Assembly: GCA_946811695.1 (NCBI GenBank)
Contig: OX328132.1
Coordinates: 124,453,489-124,517,488, forward strand
DNA: 64,000 nucleotides
Source: Gonocerus acuteangulatus
Lineage: Eukaryota; Arthropoda; Insecta; Hemiptera; Coreidae
Direction of reading: 5' to 3'
Shown: one piece after another, positions 43,862 through 55,095 of the stretch
Layout of the letters: each line of letters opens with the position of its first letter
Numbering within the stretch: the first letter of the stretch is position 1
The notes under the pieces: generated by a model
The model's database searches: none
Told to the model about the DNA's origin: nothing
What the model saw: only the letters and a program-made list of their open reading frames with translations
Translations under genes and position numbers: made by a program

Positions 43862-45230
43862 GAAGGTGTTGTACCTCTGACCATATTGTACCTTTGACCA
43901 CCGAGGCTGTGGCGGCATGTAGCAACATTTTATAAATTTTGGTAATTAGTGTTTAGCTCCTTCACTGGAAGGCTTGTGTAACCTACTTTGGATTATTCAA
44001 GTCAAAGAGGATTCTTACAAAAAATACTTATCCATTTCTATCATAAAAATGTAAGTTATTTATTGATAACGTTTTGCATCATCATATTTTTTGTATTAAG
44101 TCTTTTTAGATGGTAATCATTTGACAAAGTAGCTATTACAATAAGAAACATGGTGTAGCTTCTGAAATTGATTTATCTTAACCCTAAAATTTTTAGCATG
44201 CTTTTTAATTTTCACTACCAGGGTGTTGTACCTCTGACCACGACTAGTTGTTGTTCCTTTGACTAGGTCAAAGGTACAACACACCTGAGTAATTTTTTCA
44301 TAATTCAACTTTTAAGTTCTTCTGCTACATATTTTAAAAAAAAAAATACTTAATATTGGTTGCTTCAATTGTTCAAAGAATTTAAAAAATAATAAATGAA
44401 TAAGTTCAAACTGACTTTATCAATCCTCATTGTAGCAGTTCAAAACTATTACCCCTTAAAGTTCCACTTGAAGTTGTAAGAGCTCATCGAAAAGCTCATG
44501 CAAGGAAAATGTCAAGTAGGGGCCCGCCTTAAGGGAACGGCCTCCTATCCTGACACATATTCCTGAAAAGCTAATTATTGAAGGTGAAAAAAAAACAAAA
44601 AAAAAAACGAAAGCACCACCCTAAACGTAAGACACCACATACAATTAAACCCCTTTCCAAAAAAAAAAATGGTAAATTAAAAAAAAATTATTCTAATGAC
44701 AGTTCAGGTTCTGAAACCGAAATTTCTTCAGGAGAAAGTGACGTTGATTCGTCTGATGGATGTTGTGAGTTATGTCGATGACCAGTAACAATTTAAAAAT
44801 ATGATTTGGAAAAAGGAAATTTTATACTTGTTAAAAATAAAAGTAAAAGGATTATTACATATTTAGTCGCAGAGATATATTAAGAGTGGTATTAAATGTC
44901 CAGAAGATGAAATTGTGTATGATATTGATGTTGAAGACATTGTGGCTAAACTCCCATACACTACTATTGCTAGTGAGTCTGCTTGACAGTTAAAACGTTT
45001 ATCGATTGGACTGGATTTTTCAGCATGTTAAGCATAACATAATATCAATAATAGCTTTTTTATTATGCTTACATCCTTGTCCTGTATTTAATAAACTTAA
45101 AATTAATTACAATATTACTGAATACAATTTTTTTTTCTGCACTGCTGTGTTGTTTTTAGGTGGTCAGAGGTACAACACCCCATGGTCAAAGGTACAACTA
45201 CATGTTGTACCTTTGACCACTGTACGATTA
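43859..45230 (+). mobile_element. Degenerate pogo/Tigger-like DNA transposon remnant
   Basis: Bounded by GGGGAAGGTGTTGTACCTCT on the left and, near 45160-45182, the complement of GGGGTGTTGTACCTCTGACC; a further copy of the motif ends about 45229. The motif also recurs internally at 44221-44285. Protein traces on + match the C-terminal tail of DDE_1 transposases of the pogo/Tigger type. Both edges need alignment to fix. Confidence 0.6.
44470..45035 (+). pseudogene. DDE_1-type transposase C-terminal tail, broken
   Basis: In separate frames the + strand gives ILTHIPEKLIIE, a lysine-rich linker, an acidic serine stretch (SGSETEISSGESDVDSSD) ending CCELC, DLEKGNFILVKNKSKR, then DEIVYDIDVEDIVAKLPYT. 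This order (basic linker, acidic stretch, cysteines, G-F-LVK block, DIV-KLP-P) is the tail of pogo/Tigger-like transposases in animals. Frameshifts and stops separate the pieces. The catalytic domain was not found upstream. Confidence 0.6.
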
Positions 45231-45333
45231 TTTTTTTTAAAAAAATAATTAAAAATATTAAATGTAAAGCTAGAACCTTGAAAAAATTAAATATGACAAG
45301 CAATAGAATACTAATTACTAGCCCATTAATTAG

Positions 45334-45486
45334 TGGCTAGCGCGCTAGATTCATAAGCGGGAGATGGTGGGTTCGATCCCCACCGGCGACAGGAATTTTC
45401 TCATCTCAGGGCTCGCTGAGAAAATTCCTGACTGTACCCTTGACGTCGGCGCTAATGAGGTGCGACAAAGGCACGAAACATATCAA
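45334..45486 (+). mobile_element. SINE family 1 fused to a hammerhead fragment
   Basis: 45334-45456 is SINE family 1 in + sense from TAGTGGCTAGCGCGCTAG through box B GGTTCGATCCC to GTCGGCGCTAATG, lacking its first ~20 bases and its usual tail. It then runs without a gap into GAGGTGCGACAAAGGCAC and GAAACATATC, which is stem II and the second core half of a Penelope-type hammerhead. The join replaces the SINE tail. CTAATGA sits where the ribozyme has CTGATGA. Confidence 0.8.
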
Positions 45487-45554
45487 ATACAGTGGTAAAT
45501 CTAAACCAAGAGTGTGCTGCTTTATCTACCTCCTGCCAGAAAAAGAAATTAAAA

Positions 45555-45558
<4 letters not shown>

Positions 45559-45617
<59 letters not shown>
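45559..45617. repeat. (TA)n microsatellite
   Basis: Uninterrupted TA array at the left edge of a foldback element. Confidence 0.97.
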
Positions 45618-45620
<3 letters not shown>

Positions 45621-46454
45621 CTTTAGAGATTTACTCGTATTGGAGAAATTCCAAAACCAAAAACGAAACAAGTTTTAATATTTGTACTTACTTACTTAAA
45701 TTAATTTTCAATAGAAAAAAATTGTCAATGCGAATTGTTTCGAGAAACCAATTGCTAAAATTCTCTCTCTTGATGCTGATCTAGTTTTCGTGTACGGTTT
45801 CTGCAATGGTAATGCTTTAGGTGCGGTGCGAGAGTATGCGCGCTGATTCGCAAATAGAAGAGTGCCTAATCGACGAGTCTTTTTGTTAACAACGAGAGAC
45901 TAAGTAATTTTTTTATTTTCATTTTTTATCGTCTATTCAATTCAGTTATTGCTTAAAATGTTGCCCTCTTGCAGAAAATATCATTAGAAGAGTGTTTAGC
46001 TGTAAAGAATGCAACATTTTGAGCAATGAATAAATTAAATAGATGATAACATTAAACAAATGTATATATATAGAATGATCCAGTCTCTCCTTGTCTATTA
46101 AAAGTTAACAAAAATACTTGTCGATTAAACACTCTTCTATTTACGAATCCGCGCGCATACTCTCACACAGCTTCTAAAGGCTTACCGTTCCAGAAACCAC
46201 AAACGAAAACTATAACGGCATTTCAATATAAGAGATTGAATCATGGTAATTGGTTTCTTGAAACAATTCGCAATGAGAATTTGTTTCCATTAAAAATCTA
46301 AATAAATAAGTACAAATATGAAAACTTGTTTCGTTTCTTGATTTGCGATTTTTTCCAAAACGAGCAAATCTCTAAAGGACTTTTTGTCCTGTTGCGTGTA
46401 GTTTTTCGGTCCCTTAAACGTTACTGATGTTTTGTATTTTAAATTCGGGACACC

Positions 46455-46456
<2 letters not shown>
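45618..46456. mobile_element. Foldback MITE with ~390-bp arms
   Basis: Left arm 45618-45965 (GTCCTTTAGAGATTTACTCG...CTTAAAATGTTGC) and right arm about 46008-46392 (GCAACATTTTGAGC...AAATCTCTAAAGGAC) are diverged inverted copies with a ~45-bp loop. The right end, GTATTTTAAATTCGGGACACC-CTTTA, resembles the CAGGGTGTCCC ends of 36812-37792. The left end is missing, and (TA)n arrays border both sides. Confidence 0.8.
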
Positions 46457-46539
<83 letters not shown>

Positions 46540-46540
46540 A
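46457..46540. repeat. (TA)n(GA)n microsatellite
   Basis: TA array followed by GA-rich repeats. Confidence 0.97.
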
Positions 46541-46689
46541 AGAGATTTTGCTGTCAACAATTTCGTGACAGAACTCGATTCCCTAAATAATTGGGGTTCA
46601 TAATTATGTATGACCTAACCAATAACGGTAGTGGACATTTGACTAGTGAACACGTGCGTGAAATATCGATCGCCCAAGCATGAGGGAAC

Positions 46690-47215
46690 GCTGCAATGAA
46701 GGAGTGGTTTCTATAGGCTCCTAGAGGATAAATAGCCCTTAGCCACGCTGAGGCATTGAGTGAGGGTATAGGAGCAATGAAGGAGTGGTTTCTATAGGCT
46801 CCTAGAGGATAAATAGCCCTTAGCCACGCTGAGGTATTGAGTGAGGGTACAGCAGCAATGAAGGAGTGGTTTCTATAGGCTCCTAGAGGATAAATAGCCC
46901 TTAGCCACGCTGAGGCATTGAGTGAGGGTATAGGAGCAATGAAGGAGTGGTTTCTATAGGCTCCTAGAGGATAAATAGCCCTTAGCCACGCTGAGGCATT
47001 GAGTGAGGGTATAGGAGCAATGAAGGAGTGGTTTCTATAGGCTCCTAGAGGATAAATAGCCCTTAGCCACGCTGAGGTATTGAGTGAGGGTACAGCAGCA
47101 ATGAAGGAGTGGTTCCAATAGGCTCCTAGAGGATAAATAGCCCTTAGCCACGCTGAGGTATTGAGTGAGGGTACAGCAGCAATGAAGGAGTTGTTTCTAT
47201 AGGCTCCAATGGATC
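46690..47215 (-). repeat. 81-bp minisatellite, about 6.5 units
   Basis: GAAGGAGTGGTTTCTATAGG recurs every 81 bp from 46698. Two unit variants exist (GTATAGGAG and GTACAGCAG types) in a mixed order. The period keeps a 232-codon minus-strand frame open (46554-47252) with 27-residue repeats containing SLNTSAWLRAIYPLGAY. I see no evidence that it is expressed. Confidence 0.95.
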
Positions 47216-47219
47216 GGTG

Positions 47220-48008
47220 CTGTCCCGGGTACTTCCGGTTCACTCCCGACATACGTCTGGTCTCTCATAATTACTTTATTTAGGGTGAGTATATTCATCC
47301 CCAGGGCATCTCTGGATTTTGAGTATTTCCGGTCTCTCATAATGACTTCTGGGACACTACACCCATCCCAGGACCAATTCGGGATCGATCTTATTTACTT
47401 CCGGTTTACTTCCAGACCACGCAATTAATTTATGCCCACATCAGTTTTTATTATATAGCAATTTTAATTCAAATAAATTACTTTTATTCAATAATGAATA
47501 AAAATAAAAAAAGTTGTGTTAGTCCTTGAATCCCTAAATAATGAATGAAATGTTATTCATTATTCAGAATGAAATAACAAATTTATTCATTATTCATTAT
47601 TCTGAATGATTTGTGCCCAACACTGGTTCCGATAAAAAAGGGACGACCCAATCAGGCTCATCTGCTTTTACGTTACCTTGAATGCCAGAATATCCCGGAA
47701 CCTACTCTAGCTTGACTCTATATTGAACTCCCTGAGTAATAAGGCTGTTTGTGTGTTTTCTAAGAAGGCATTTTAAGGAGTGCCCTTTTTGAATCATAAT
47801 TAAGAGAATCAATGAAGGATTACAAAATTTTCTAATATTTCTTTCATGAGTAGAAACTCCGGAATGTGGTAATCAAGGCCCTAAGGCGCAACTTACGCGA
47901 TCGTAATTTTTTTAATGTGAAAAAAACATGTTTATTGATTTTATTAAACAACACTTTAATGCTAAATATATAGTGAAATAACTAATTAAGTTTTATTTGT
48001 TTGAACAG
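47220..48008. other. AGBL4 upstream intronic or 5' region
   Basis: No coding sequence recognised. Contains diverged duplicated GGTCTCTCATAAT segments near 47260 and 47330, and AT-rich sequence. The last 30 bases form a pyrimidine-containing splice acceptor before 48009. Confidence 0.5.
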
Positions 48009-48131
48009 AGAGTGAGGACAGCGAGAACGAAGGGAGTATGGGGAACTTGTGCCGTGCTGTGATGAGGCCACCAGGGCACAGTGGTAAAGCCAAGAAGGGG
48101 CACCTCTGCTTCGACGCCTCCTTTGAAACAG
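48009..48131 (+). CDS. AGBL4: AGBL4 (cytosolic carboxypeptidase 6) exon, N-terminal
   Basis: CCP6 is an M14-family metallocarboxypeptidase that trims glutamate side chains or C-terminal glutamates, mainly from tubulin. This 123-nt exon encodes an acidic start (SEDSENEG), MGNLCRAVMRPPGHSGKAKK and then GHLCFDASFETG. The K-GHL-FDA-FE-GNLG pattern is diagnostic of CCP6 rather than other CCPs. The acceptor is TTTGTTTGAACAG, the donor AACAG|GTGGGT. It opens with two bases completing a codon and ends in phase 1. The G left over joins GA of the exon at 52367 to make the glycine of GNLG. An upstream start exon is implied but not identified; an internal ATG (48026) is an unlikely start. Confidence 0.9.
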
Positions 48132-48595
48132 GTGGGTTCAGCTCGAAAAAAATGAAATAAATACTTCAAATGCGCATTAAACTTTTTGGGGGGGGGGGGG
48201 GGGTGACGGGAGGTGATGACCAGAGCAAACTAAAATGTGGACGAGTGGTATCAGCCAATCGACACCTTATGGTGATGTTGGTTAAATATATGTATACAAT
48301 TCGAATTATTCGAATTCGGTCATATAATGTCACATTAGGTGTTCGTAATTAAGCGTCTAATGTGCCAAGAATTGAAAGTAAGAAATGACGAATTCTAGTG
48401 CACTGCAATTAAAACTACACTGTAGTCTGATCAGATTTGACAGTCTGATTCTTCTTATTGGATTATTTGCAAAATTGAAAAAATGTAGGTTGTAACCTAC
48501 ATCTTAAACCAGGCATAAAAATTCAGTACCTGCCTGATGCACTTTCCGATCTTATCCTGCAAATATGTGAATATTCTGCTTGTGAAGTGGTCCTA

Positions 48596-49700
48596 AGAGA
48601 ATAGAATAGAATAGAAGAATAGAATAATATTTATTTCCAATAACTCGTTTTCGAGACGTGGACAAGTCATATAATAATATTATAATACATTTAACACTAC
48701 TTTTGCAAATTTAAGTCAAGATGCCAGTCCGGATGCTACATCTATTTAAAAAATTCTTCCGTTGTATAACAAGTTCTTTGTCGGAGTATTCTTTTCAGTT
48801 TCTGGATAAGTCTTGTGGTCGGCTGGATGTTTCTTAACTCCTCAGGCAGGAAATTGAACAAAACTCCACTCCTTTCCTATAAAACGTTGTCGTATGTTTC
48901 TGAATTTTGATTTTTCCTTTTTGGCGTGTAGAGTAGTAGTGGTCATCTCCATGAATTTTAAATTGGGATAAGTTTTTTTTTACATATTTTACTATTGCCA
49001 AAATATACAGCGACGGCAGTGTTAAAATTCCTAATTGCTCAAAGTATTTCCTGGCTGATGATCTTCTTTTTAGTTTCATAATGTGCCTTACAATTCTCTT
49101 TTGAATCTTGAAGATTTGGATGGCTTGCAATTTGTTACCCCACAATTCAATGCCATATAATTGTGATTCGAAAGTCCCATAATACACATTTATTAAATCC
49201 TTTATGTCCAATATCTTTGAAAGATTTTTTATTATGAAGCATGAGGTGTTAAGCTTTTTTTTTAATCTTGTCTATATGCTTCTGCCAGCTGAGATTATTA
49301 TCCAGTATTAGCCCCAGAAATTTTATACTGCTTGCTTCTTCTATTTTTGTTTGATCAATAGCTATATCTAAAGATTTTTCATTTGTTCCTATTGCTGAAA
49401 AATGTATATATTTTGTTTTTTCTATATTAAGTTTTAATTTATTTCTTTTGATCCATGTAGCCAGTTTGTCTAGTGTCTGTTCTGATGTCCTTTTAACTTC
49501 TTCATGTGTCTTTCCCGAAACAAAAATTGTTACGTCATCTGCATAGAGAAAAACTTTAACATTTTCTAAATAAGACACTAAGTCATTTATGTAGAGTAGG
49601 AAAAGTAGCGGACCCAAAACAGAACCTTGTGGGACACCTCTCTTTACATTGTAAATAGGAAGAACTAATGGAAGACCAAGCAGAAATCTTGGAAAAAACC
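48596..49700 (-). mobile_element. 5'-truncated CR1/Jockey-type LINE
   Basis: Contains the second half of a reverse transcriptase and the downstream thumb-like region on the minus strand, and a 3' UTR that ends near 48596-48632 in ATTCT-type tandem repeats (AGAATAGAATAGAAGAATAG on +). A short repeat rather than poly(A) at the 3' end is typical of CR1-like elements. The 5' limit is uncertain. Confidence 0.8.
48834..49211 (-). pseudogene. LINE ORF2, region after RT (frame 2)
   Basis: Encodes YGIELWGN, IFKIQKRIVRHI and RKYFEQLGILTLPSLYI, the conserved segment that follows the reverse transcriptase in CR1/Jockey LINEs. It continues the 49249-49734 frame after a frameshift in a run of A residues near 49250. 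It ends at a stop at 48834 close to the natural C-terminus. Confidence 0.8.
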
Positions 49701-49734
49701 CTGAACTGTATTCAAGTAGAAACACAGAAGACAA
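49249..49734 (-). pseudogene. LINE reverse transcriptase, C-terminal half
   Basis: Shows GVPQGSVLGPLLFLLYIND (33-51), LYADD catalytic box (63-67), LKLNIEKTKY and KFLGLILDNNLSWQKHI in canonical order. The first ~28 residues do not match RT and probably lie beyond the truncation point. The fingers region and endonuclease are missing. The frame ends KIKKKA at an A-homopolymer, where the match moves to another frame. Confidence 0.85.
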
Positions 49735-49805
49735 GAGAATTCTTATAAATCACAGAGTCTACTGGAATGTATATAATTAACGGTTGATGGAATAGTGACT
49801 GCCCT

Positions 49806-50180
49806 GCAAAGATAACATATACCTAGAGGCCTAGAGGTTCTAGTGTTATTCACCTAGTGTGCGTAAACATATACCTAGAGGCCTAGAGGTTCTAGTGTTA
49901 TTCACCTAGTGTGGGTAAACATATACCTAGAGGCCTAGAGGTTCTAGTGTTATTCACCTAGTGTGGGTAAACATATACCTAGAGGCCTAGAGGTTGTAGT
50001 GTTATTCACCTAGTGTGCGTAAACATATACCTAGAGGCCAAGAGGTTCTAGTGTTATTCACCTAGTGTGGGTAAACATATACCTAGAGGCCTAGAGGTTC
50101 TAGTGTTATTCACCTAGTGTGGGTAAACATATACCTAGAGGCCTAGAGGTTCTAGTGTTATTCACCTAGTGTGGGTAAAC
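49806..50180 (+). repeat. 52-bp minisatellite, about 7 units
   Basis: AAACATATACCTAGAGGCCT recurs every 52 bp from about 49813. Copies are almost identical. Confidence 0.96.
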
Positions 50181-50425
50181 ATTTAAGGATTAACACTTAA
50201 GGATTGCTTTTCTCCATTTCATTAAACCTCTGGCAAAAAGCAGTAACCACCGCCATTAGCCAACAAGGAGTACTTATTATTTTATTTTCTTCTTATTTAA
50301 GTGTACTTTTTTCTTATTATAATGCAATTATTATATTTTATAGTTTACTATGAAATTGTGTTATTATATGCACATTAAATGGCCTACCCGTAAAAAGTGA
50401 AAGCTTAAATACAGTTTTTTTATCT

Positions 50426-50894
<469 letters not shown>

Positions 50895-50934
50895 GATACG
50901 CCGTTTTAGTTTCTTGAGTTAGAAGTAGATCTCT

Positions 50935-51824
50935 GAATTAATCTCTTCAATAGTGGTTTTCATTTCACGTTTTGATGATCTTACCTGAATGGGTCGGCCA
51001 ACCCCAGAAAAGCCCCGGCATAAAGGCAGTTGGAAATCACAAGGCCTTCGAATCTCACTCATTGAAAGCTATATTTCTAACAATAAATTGTTTTTCTTAT
51101 TTTACTTAATCTGTTTTATTGTCAAATACATTAGCCAACTATAAGCAATTAAAAAATAACAAGGAATAAAAACAGACAAAAATAACCGTTCGAATAAACA
51201 AAATCAATTACGTCAAAGTTTTAAGCACTTATTTCTCCGATTGACATCGCCTAATAAAAACTTTCTTCAGAATCTTTTTTTTAGAACATTTAGTAAACGT
51301 TTGAATTGAAAACTTCCGCTTACCAAGATTCTCAACGAGAGAGTTTTCGAGATATTAAGGAAATTTGGGCGCTAATGGCCAAGTTGTAGATGCGCCGTAA
51401 AAATAAAAAATAAAAAATAAAAAAAAAAATAAAAAAAAAATGAAGGAAATTATACGAAGTTCCTAAAACATTTCATGTCTGTTAATAAAATATTTTATTC
51501 TAATCCTTCCTCCATGATTCTAAGTACCCAAACCATAAATGTTATTCAACAACTATTGTTCCAATTTTCTCGAATACGATTAAAGCTATCGCCCTAAAAA
51601 TGGCTTCATTCGTTTTTTTAGGCCAAGAAACCTATAAAACGAATACTTGCAAGCATATGAAGTAAGCCCAAACGATTTTTTTTGCGCGAATTTCGCTCCA
51701 AAAACCATGTTCCGGTGGGCGGAATCTGCTGGTTAACGATACTGACCTTTCAAATTAGGCGAAAGATTTTTGTACCAATTATCATCAAAATCGGACTATT
51801 ATTCGCTGTGCTAGACCGCGAATA

Positions 51825-51878
<54 letters not shown>

Positions 51879-52025
51879 AAATTTGAACCACCGTTATTTT
51901 TGTTCTCTAGGGGTTCTGAAACGCAAAATTTTCTAGTCGGCACTTCCGGATTTCGTCATGAGGTCAACCTTATAAGCGGGGTTCCTCCCTATGGAGGGAG
52001 GGAGGGAGGAACCACGCTAAAAGGC
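50935..52025 (-). repeat. Family X copy with a SINE insertion
   Basis: Runs from GATCTTACCTGAATGGGTCG through TTCTCCGATTGACATCGCC, GGTTAACGATACTGACCTTTC and (TA)n (51828-51876) to TTGAACCACCGTTATTTTTG, TTTCTAGTCGGCACTTCCGG and the hairpin ending GGAACCACGCTAA. The most complete copy here. Split at 51366-51442 by a SINE tail. Confidence 0.85.
51366..51442 (+). mobile_element. 5'-truncated SINE family 1 insertion
   Basis: Only the last ~35 bases of the SINE (GGGCGCTAATGGCCAAGT...GATGCGCCGTA) plus an A-rich tail with AAAT repeats. Flanked by AAGGAAATT at 51357-51365 and 51443-51451. Confidence 0.88.
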
Positions 52026-52148
52026 AATTTTCTTAAATATTCAACAAAAAAAACTGTTGTTTTTTTTCCAGTTCAGAAATTCTATAAAAATTGTAGACTT
52101 TTACCGAGTCCTTTTCGGATTAGACAGATTTTCGCAATATCGGGACTC

Positions 52149-52153
<5 letters not shown>

Positions 52154-52200
<47 letters not shown>
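52154..52200. repeat. (TA)n microsatellite
   Basis: Uninterrupted TA array about 165 bases upstream of the AGBL4 exon. Confidence 0.97.
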
Positions 52201-52202
<2 letters not shown>

Positions 52203-52366
52203 GAATGTGCTAAAACAATAGCAATTGATTAATAATGTGTATTGCACAGGAAAGAAACTTACACTTTAAAATTTTATATTAATTTTGTGAAATTTATTTT
52301 TTAAATATACTTAACATTTAAATATGTTCTTCACAGGGAACTGCAATAGACAGTATATTGTTACAG

Positions 52367-52491
52367 GAAACCTCGGCCTGGTCGAACTCATATCCCAGTT
52401 CGAGTATGACCTCTTCATTAGGCCTGACACTTGCAATCCACGCCTCAGGCTCTGGTTCAACTTCACTGTAGACAACACCAAACCTGAACAG
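52367..52491 (+). CDS. AGBL4: AGBL4 (cytosolic carboxypeptidase 6) exon
   Basis: A 125-nt exon encoding (G)NLGLVELISQFEYDLFIRPD, TCNPRLRLWFNFTVDNTKPEQ, which is the N-terminal beta-rich domain that precedes the zinc carboxypeptidase domain in CCP6. The segment EFEYDLFIRPDTCNPR-R-WFNFTV is strongly characteristic of CCP6. The acceptor GTTACAG and donor CAG|GTAATG are good; the exon starts in phase 1 and ends at a codon boundary. Catalytic H-x2-E...H residues lie in later exons not found in this window. Leucine in LGLV replaces the usual basic residue. The exon is followed after ~25 bases by a minisatellite. Confidence 0.93.
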
Positions 52492-52514
52492 GTAATGTCT
52501 TTATTATTCAAATC

Positions 52515-53165
52515 TCTGTGGAGCTAGGCCTAGTTGTAGACAGGAGGTAGTTAATGCCGCAGAGCTAGGCCTAATTGTAGACAGGAGGCAGTTAATTCCG
52601 CAGTGCTAGGCCTGGTTGTAGACAGGAAGCAGTAATTCCGCAGCGCTAGGACTGGTTGTATACAGGAGGTAGTTAATTCCGCAGAGCTTGGCCTGGTTGT
52701 AGACAGGAGGTAGTTAATTTCGCAGAGCTTGGCCTGGTTGTAGACAGGAGGTAGTTAATTCCCCTGAGCTAGGCCTGGTTGTAGGCTGGAGCTCGGTAAC
52801 TCCGCAGACCTAGGCCTGCTTGTAGAAGGGAGGTAGTTAATTCCCAGAGCTAGGCCTGGTTGTCGACAGGTGGTAGTTAATTCCCCTGAGCTAGGCCTGG
52901 TTGTAGGCTGGAGCTCGCTAACTCCACAGACCTAGGCCTGGTTATAGGCTGGAGCTCGCTAACTCCACAGAGCTAGGCCTGGCTATACGCTGGAGCTGGC
53001 TAACTCCACAGAGCTAGGCCTGGTTATAGGCTGGAGCTCGTTAACTCCGCAAAGCTAAGCCTGGTTATAGGCTGGAGCTCGCTAACTCCGCAGAGCTAGG
53101 CCTGTTTATAGCCTGGAGCTGGCTAACTCCGCAGAGCTAGGCCTGGTTACAGGCTGGAGCTGGCC
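52515..53165 (+). repeat. 41-bp minisatellite, about 16 units
   Basis: AGCTAGGCCTGGTTGTAGAC recurs every 41 bp from 52522. The second half carries a variant (TTATAGGCTGGAGCTCGCTA). It begins 23 bases after the AGBL4 donor site. Confidence 0.93.
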
Positions 53166-53330
53166 GGGCCCCGTACAACCGTATTGATTCCATCTCCTCT
53201 CCTCGCGACACACGCCCTAAGGACTCATATAATGTTGGATTTACTACTCACGGTAGCACGCATGAATGAATTAGAGTAACTCCTTGAGGTTAAATACTCA
53301 ACGTTATTAAAGAATAAATAGCGAACTCTT
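53166..53330. other. No feature recognised
   Basis: Short spacer between minisatellites within the AGBL4 intron. Confidence 0.4.
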
Positions 53331-54135
53331 TAAGTGGGTTAAAACGGAAGAAAGGGAAGAGGATTATTTTTGGCTTTATCTCATCCTGGCTAAGCACTAA
53401 TCCCCATTTAATAGAATGGAAACACAAGGACTATTTATTTAGCCGAATCTCGTCGAGGCAAAAATCGCCAAAAAATAGCTGCTTAATCTATGCAAGGATT
53501 ACGAGTATTTTTGGCTTGATCTCCACCAGGCGAAAATCATTCATAATTAGCTACTTAAGAAGGGAGGCGCGAGGATTATTTATTATGTTCCATTAAGAAC
53601 GTGCGAAAATCATTCATAAGTAGCTACTTAATGCAAGGGAGGCGGGAGGATTATTTATTATGTTCGATTAAGAACAGTCGAAAATCATTCATAAGTAGCT
53701 ACTTAATGCAAGGGAGGCGGGAGGATTATTTATTATGTTCGATTAAGAACAGTCGAAAATCATTCATAAGTAGCTAATTAATGCAAGGGAGTCCGGAAGA
53801 TTTTAGTATGTTTGATCTCTAACAGGCAAAAATCATTCATAAGTAGCTACTTGAAGCAAGTGAGGCTTTAGGATTATGTCTTAGATTTGATCAAGAACAG
53901 GTGAAAATAATTCATAAGTAGCTACTTAAAGCAAGGGAGGCAGGAGGATTTTTTATTATGTTTGATATCTAATACGCAAAAATCATTCATAAGTAGCTAC
54001 TTAAAGCAAGGGAGGCAGGAGGATTTTTTATTATGTTTGGTTTCTAACAGGAAAAAATAATTCATAAGTAGCTACTTAATGCAAGGGAGGCAGGAGAATT
54101 ATTTACTACGTTTGATCTGTAAGTAGCTACTAAAT
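53330..54135 (+). repeat. ~75-bp minisatellite, about 11 units
   Basis: GAAAATCATTCATAAGTAGC and GGAGGATTATTTATTATGTT recur with a 75-bp period (for example 53646 and 53721); flanking units are diverged. Confidence 0.9.
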
Positions 54136-54479
54136 GCGACGGAATACGATGATTAATTTTACGAATCGGTCTTTACAAGGCTAAAAAACACTTATGCTGA
54201 AACAATATGAACTCTTCTAGACTTGAGTACAACATTCGGGTAAATGTAGAGAACGCATAGTACGTAATGTGGCAAAATATGTCCAACATACTCCATCAAG
54301 GCTAACCATATACCAACCACTGGTCACCAAGTTTACATCAGTCGAATATTCCAATATCCCTATCACTAAACACCAATTTACCCCCCCCCCTCTTTATTAT
54401 GCACATTCTCTCTCTATGTCCGGAACAATAGACTCTTAACATAAACATCACTTCCCTCCTAACGCCAGAGCACAAGACA

Positions 54480-55095
54480 TCAAGCTTGGATCGGTCATCT
54501 TCTTATGTCCCTATCCCTGGACATCAAGTTTAGATCAGTCATCTTCTTATATCCTTATCACTGAACATCAAGCTTAGATCGATCATCTTCCTATGTCCCT
54601 ATCACTGGATATCAAGCTTAGATCAGTCATCTTCCTATGTTCCTATCACTGGACATCAAGCTATGATCGGTCATCTTCCTATGTCCCTATCACTGGACAT
54701 CAAGCTAAGATCGGTCATCTTCCTATGTCCCAATCACTGGACATTAAGCTTGGATCGGTCATCTTCTTATATCCCTATCACTGGACATCAAGCTTAGATC
54801 AGTCATCTTCTTATATCCCTATCACTGGACATCAAGCTTAGATCGGTCATCTTCTTATATCCCTATCACTGGACATCAAGCTTAGATCAGTCATCTTCTT
54901 ATATCCCTATCACTGGACATCAAGCTTAGATCGGTCATCTTCCTATGTCCCTATCACTGGACATCAAGCTTAGATCAGTCATCTTCCTATGTTCCTATCA
55001 CTGGACATCAAGCTAAGATCGGTCATCTTTCTATATCCCTATTACTGGACATCAAGCTTAAATCGGTCATCTTCTTATATCCCTATCACTGGACG
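54480..55095 (+). repeat. 44-bp minisatellite, about 14 units
   Basis: CCCTATCACTGGACATCAAG and CTTAGATCGGTCATCTTCTT recur every 44 bp (for example 54841 and 54885). Confidence 0.95.

Noticed and set aside
44578..44781. 67-residue lysine/serine-rich protein as a host gene
   Set aside because: Its order of basic, acidic and cysteine segments and its neighbours match the tail of pogo/Tigger-like transposases.
52311..52511. Minus-strand ORF opposite the AGBL4 exon
   Set aside because: Antisense shadow of a conserved exon with correct splice sites on the + strand.
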